A DNA stretch of 6,429 nt, from NCBI GenBank assembly GCA_944382805.1, contig CALWNS010000067.1, positions 1 to 6,429 on the forward strand. The letters run 5' to 3'. The stretch comes from an uncultured Gemmiger sp. GTDB lineage: Bacteria > Bacillota > Clostridia > Oscillospirales > Ruminococcaceae. Numbering within the stretch: the first letter of the stretch is position 1; each line of letters begins with the position of its first letter. Below the pieces are notes generated by a model, which was not told the origin of the DNA, did no database searches, and worked only from the letters and a program-made list of their open reading frames with translations. Made by a program: the position numbers and the translations under genes. Below, in pieces: positions 5,485-6,429 of the stretch.

Positions 5485-5645
5485 GAAAACAATATACAAT
5501 CTTATCACCATAAAATCAATGGGTTTTGCCGCACATTCAATATCCGATTTTGCACGCAGGGCGCAATATATGTTCTATTTTTATATTTTTGACCACAATT
5601 CGTCTTATTCTTGCGCAAAATATCATTTTGTTATTATATTCTTCT
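5485..5645. promoter_or_regulatory. AT-rich divergent control region
   Basis: The 443-bp gap between the 104-aa gene and mutM (5321-5763) has three parts. The first is the GC-rich leader of the minus-strand operon. The second is this AT-rich island, in sharp contrast to the surrounding GC-rich DNA. The third is the mutM promoter segment. The island contains the minus-strand promoter and, at 5611-5630, two overlapping dyads: TTGCGCAA (5611-5618) and CAAAAT-ATC-ATTTTG (5616-5630). No convincing gene was found in it on either strand. The dyads are candidate operator sites only. Confidence 0.45.
5491..5519 (-). promoter_or_regulatory. predicted sigma-A-type promoter of the regulatory operon
   Basis: On the minus strand TTGATT (5514-5519, 4 of 6) stands exactly 17 bp before TATATT (5491-5496, 5 of 6). 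The predicted start near 5484 gives a leader of about 160 nt before the 104-aa gene. It is the best promoter-like pair in the intergenic region for this direction. Confidence 0.65.
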
Positions 5646-5688
5646 GCACACCCGCGCGTATAAGGTCCGCCGCTCCCCTGCCGGTTGC

Positions 5689-5717
5689 TTGCCAGGCGGC
5701 CTCCGGCATGGTATGCT
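5689..5717 (+). promoter_or_regulatory. predicted promoter of mutM (extended -10 type)
   Basis: TTGCCA (5689-5694, 5 of 6) is followed after 17 bp by TATGCT (5712-5717), preceded by TGG, which supplies the TGn extended -10 element. The predicted start is near 5724, giving a leader of about 40 nt before the mutM ATG. Confidence 0.6.
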
Positions 5718-5763
5718 AAAAGAAAAGAAGCGGCCAAAATCGCAGCGGAAAGGGGCGGCAGCC

Positions 5764-6429
5764 ATGCCAGAGTTACCGGAAGTCGAGACCATACGGCGGG
5801 TGTTGGCGCCGCAGCTCCTGGGGGCCGTGATCGAGCGGGTCAACGCCCGCCGCCCGGCGGTCATCGCACACCCCGGGGCGGAAGCGTTTTGCGCCTCCCT
5901 GGCCGGGCGGCGTTTTGCCGCCGCCGAACGCCGGGGGAAATTCCTTTTGTTCCGGCTGGAGGGCGGCGCGCGGCTGGTCCTGCACCTGCGCATGACCGGC
6001 TGCCTGCTGCTGACCCCGCCCGCCTTCCCGGAGGAGAAGCACACCCATCTTGTTTTTTACCTGCGGGACGGCAGAGAGCTTCGTTTTTCCGACCAGCGGC
6101 GCTTTGGGCGCTGGTGGCTGCTGGCCCCCGGGGAAAAAGACGTGTACAGCGGGGTGGAAAAGCTGGGTATCGAACCGTTTGACCCGGCGCTTACGGCACG
6201 GTACCTGGCCGACCGGCTGGGCAGGCGGAAACGCGCCGTCAAGGACTGCCTGCTGGACCAGCGCATCGTGGCGGGCATTGGGAACATTTATTCCGACGAG
6301 ATCCTGTTTGCCGCAGGCCTGGATCCCGCCCGGTCCGCCGCCAGCCTGACGGAGGCCGACTGGCAGCGGCTGGCAGCCGCGATCCCGCAGCGGCTGGCAT
6401 ATTTTATGGAAAAGAATGCGATCCCGCCG
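5764..6429 (+). CDS. mutM: formamidopyrimidine-DNA glycosylase (C-terminus cut by window edge)
   Basis: Base-excision repair enzyme that removes 8-oxoguanine and formamidopyrimidines and cuts the DNA by beta/delta elimination. The first 222 residues are present; the family usually has about 270-280. The N-terminus is MPELPEVETIRR; after Met removal the Pro is the catalytic nucleophile and the following Glu is the acid. Other family marks are K59 in RRGKFL (the second catalytic lysine), HLRMTG (74-79), SDQRRFGRW (109-117, DNA-intercalating loop residues), and the helix-two-turn-helix core LLDQRIVAGIGNIYSDEILF (163-182) with N174. The C-terminal zinc finger lies beyond the window. The ATG at 5764 is preceded by AAAGGGG with 8-nt spacing. 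It is divergent from the regulatory operon and appears to start its own transcription unit. Nothing unusual is seen in the visible part. Confidence 0.97.
   Translation, partial: MPELPEVETIRRVLAPQLLGAVIERVNARRPAVIAHPGAEAFCASLAGRRFAAAERRGKFLLFRLEGGARLVLHLRMTGCLLLTPPAFPEEKHTHLVFYLRDGRELRFSDQRRFGRWWLLAPGEKDVYSGVEKLGIEPFDPALTARYLADRLGRRKRAVKDCLLDQRIVAGIGNIYSDEILFAAGLDPARSAASLTEADWQRLAAAIPQRLAYFMEKNAIPP

Noticed and set aside
3723..5486. A 587-codon plus-strand open frame opposite the regulatory operon
   Set aside because: It is a Pro/Arg/Ala-rich antisense frame that spans gene boundaries and lacks a credible start site. The minus-strand genes explain the coding signal.
5600..5606. A possible Spo0A box (TTCGTCT, compared with TTCGACA)
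   Set aside because: Two of seven positions mismatch, and the local regulator has lost the residues that read that box. Chance occurrence is likely.
5589..5639. An alternative mutM promoter using TTGACC at 5589
   Set aside because: No -10 hexamer lies at 16-18 bp. The TTGCCA/TATGCT pair nearer the gene is better in spacing and has an extended -10.
5537..5737. A 66-codon minus-strand frame in the intergenic region
   Set aside because: It crosses the mutM promoter and the AT-rich island, and has no ribosome binding site that I find convincing and no recognisable domain.
1..6429. CRISPR arrays, tRNA or rRNA genes, insertion sequences, phage genes
   Set aside because: None was seen: there are no regularly spaced repeats, no transposase or integrase, and no cloverleaf-like or rRNA sequence on either strand.

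Overview
The window is a gene-dense, GC-rich stretch of bacterial chromosome. It most likely comes from a Clostridia-class Firmicute of the Ruminococcaceae/Oscillospiraceae kind. That assignment is inferred from the frr-cdsA-dxr gene order, strong purine-rich ribosome binding sites, and a regulator with a Spo0A-type C-terminal domain, a domain known from endospore-forming Firmicutes and their relatives. Seven genes lie on the minus strand and one, at the right end, on the plus strand.

The left half (1-3229) is a housekeeping block read right to left. It runs pyrH (UMP kinase), frr (ribosome recycling factor), cdsA (CDP-diglyceride synthase, phospholipid synthesis) and dxr (second step of the MEP isoprenoid pathway, cut by the left edge). 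The order is the familiar Firmicute one with a conspicuous gap. uppS, usually between frr and cdsA, is absent; its place is taken by 159 bp holding a 15-bp perfect hairpin. pyrH has its own sigma-A-like promoter and is separated from the upstream operon by a clear intrinsic terminator, so it is not coupled to rpsB-tsf here.

The middle (3370-5320) is a compact three-gene minus-strand operon. It has a near-consensus promoter (about 5491-5519), a leader of about 160 nt with a hairpin, and a terminator (3318-3359). The order is a 104-aa protein of unknown function; a 263-aa response regulator with a receiver domain and a Spo0A-type C-terminal domain; and a 280-aa histidine-kinase-like protein overlapping the regulator by ATGA. 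Two features are unusual. The regulator keeps its phospho-acceptor Asp but has lost the basic residues of the Spo0A recognition helix. The kinase-like partner has no histidine in its first long helix and has eroded ATP-binding boxes, so it looks more like a Spo0B-type or pseudokinase partner than a working kinase. This is the part most likely to be a little-described system.

The right end is an AT-rich divergent control region (about 5485-5645), followed by a promoter and the first 222 codons of mutM (formamidopyrimidine-DNA glycosylase), cut by the right edge.
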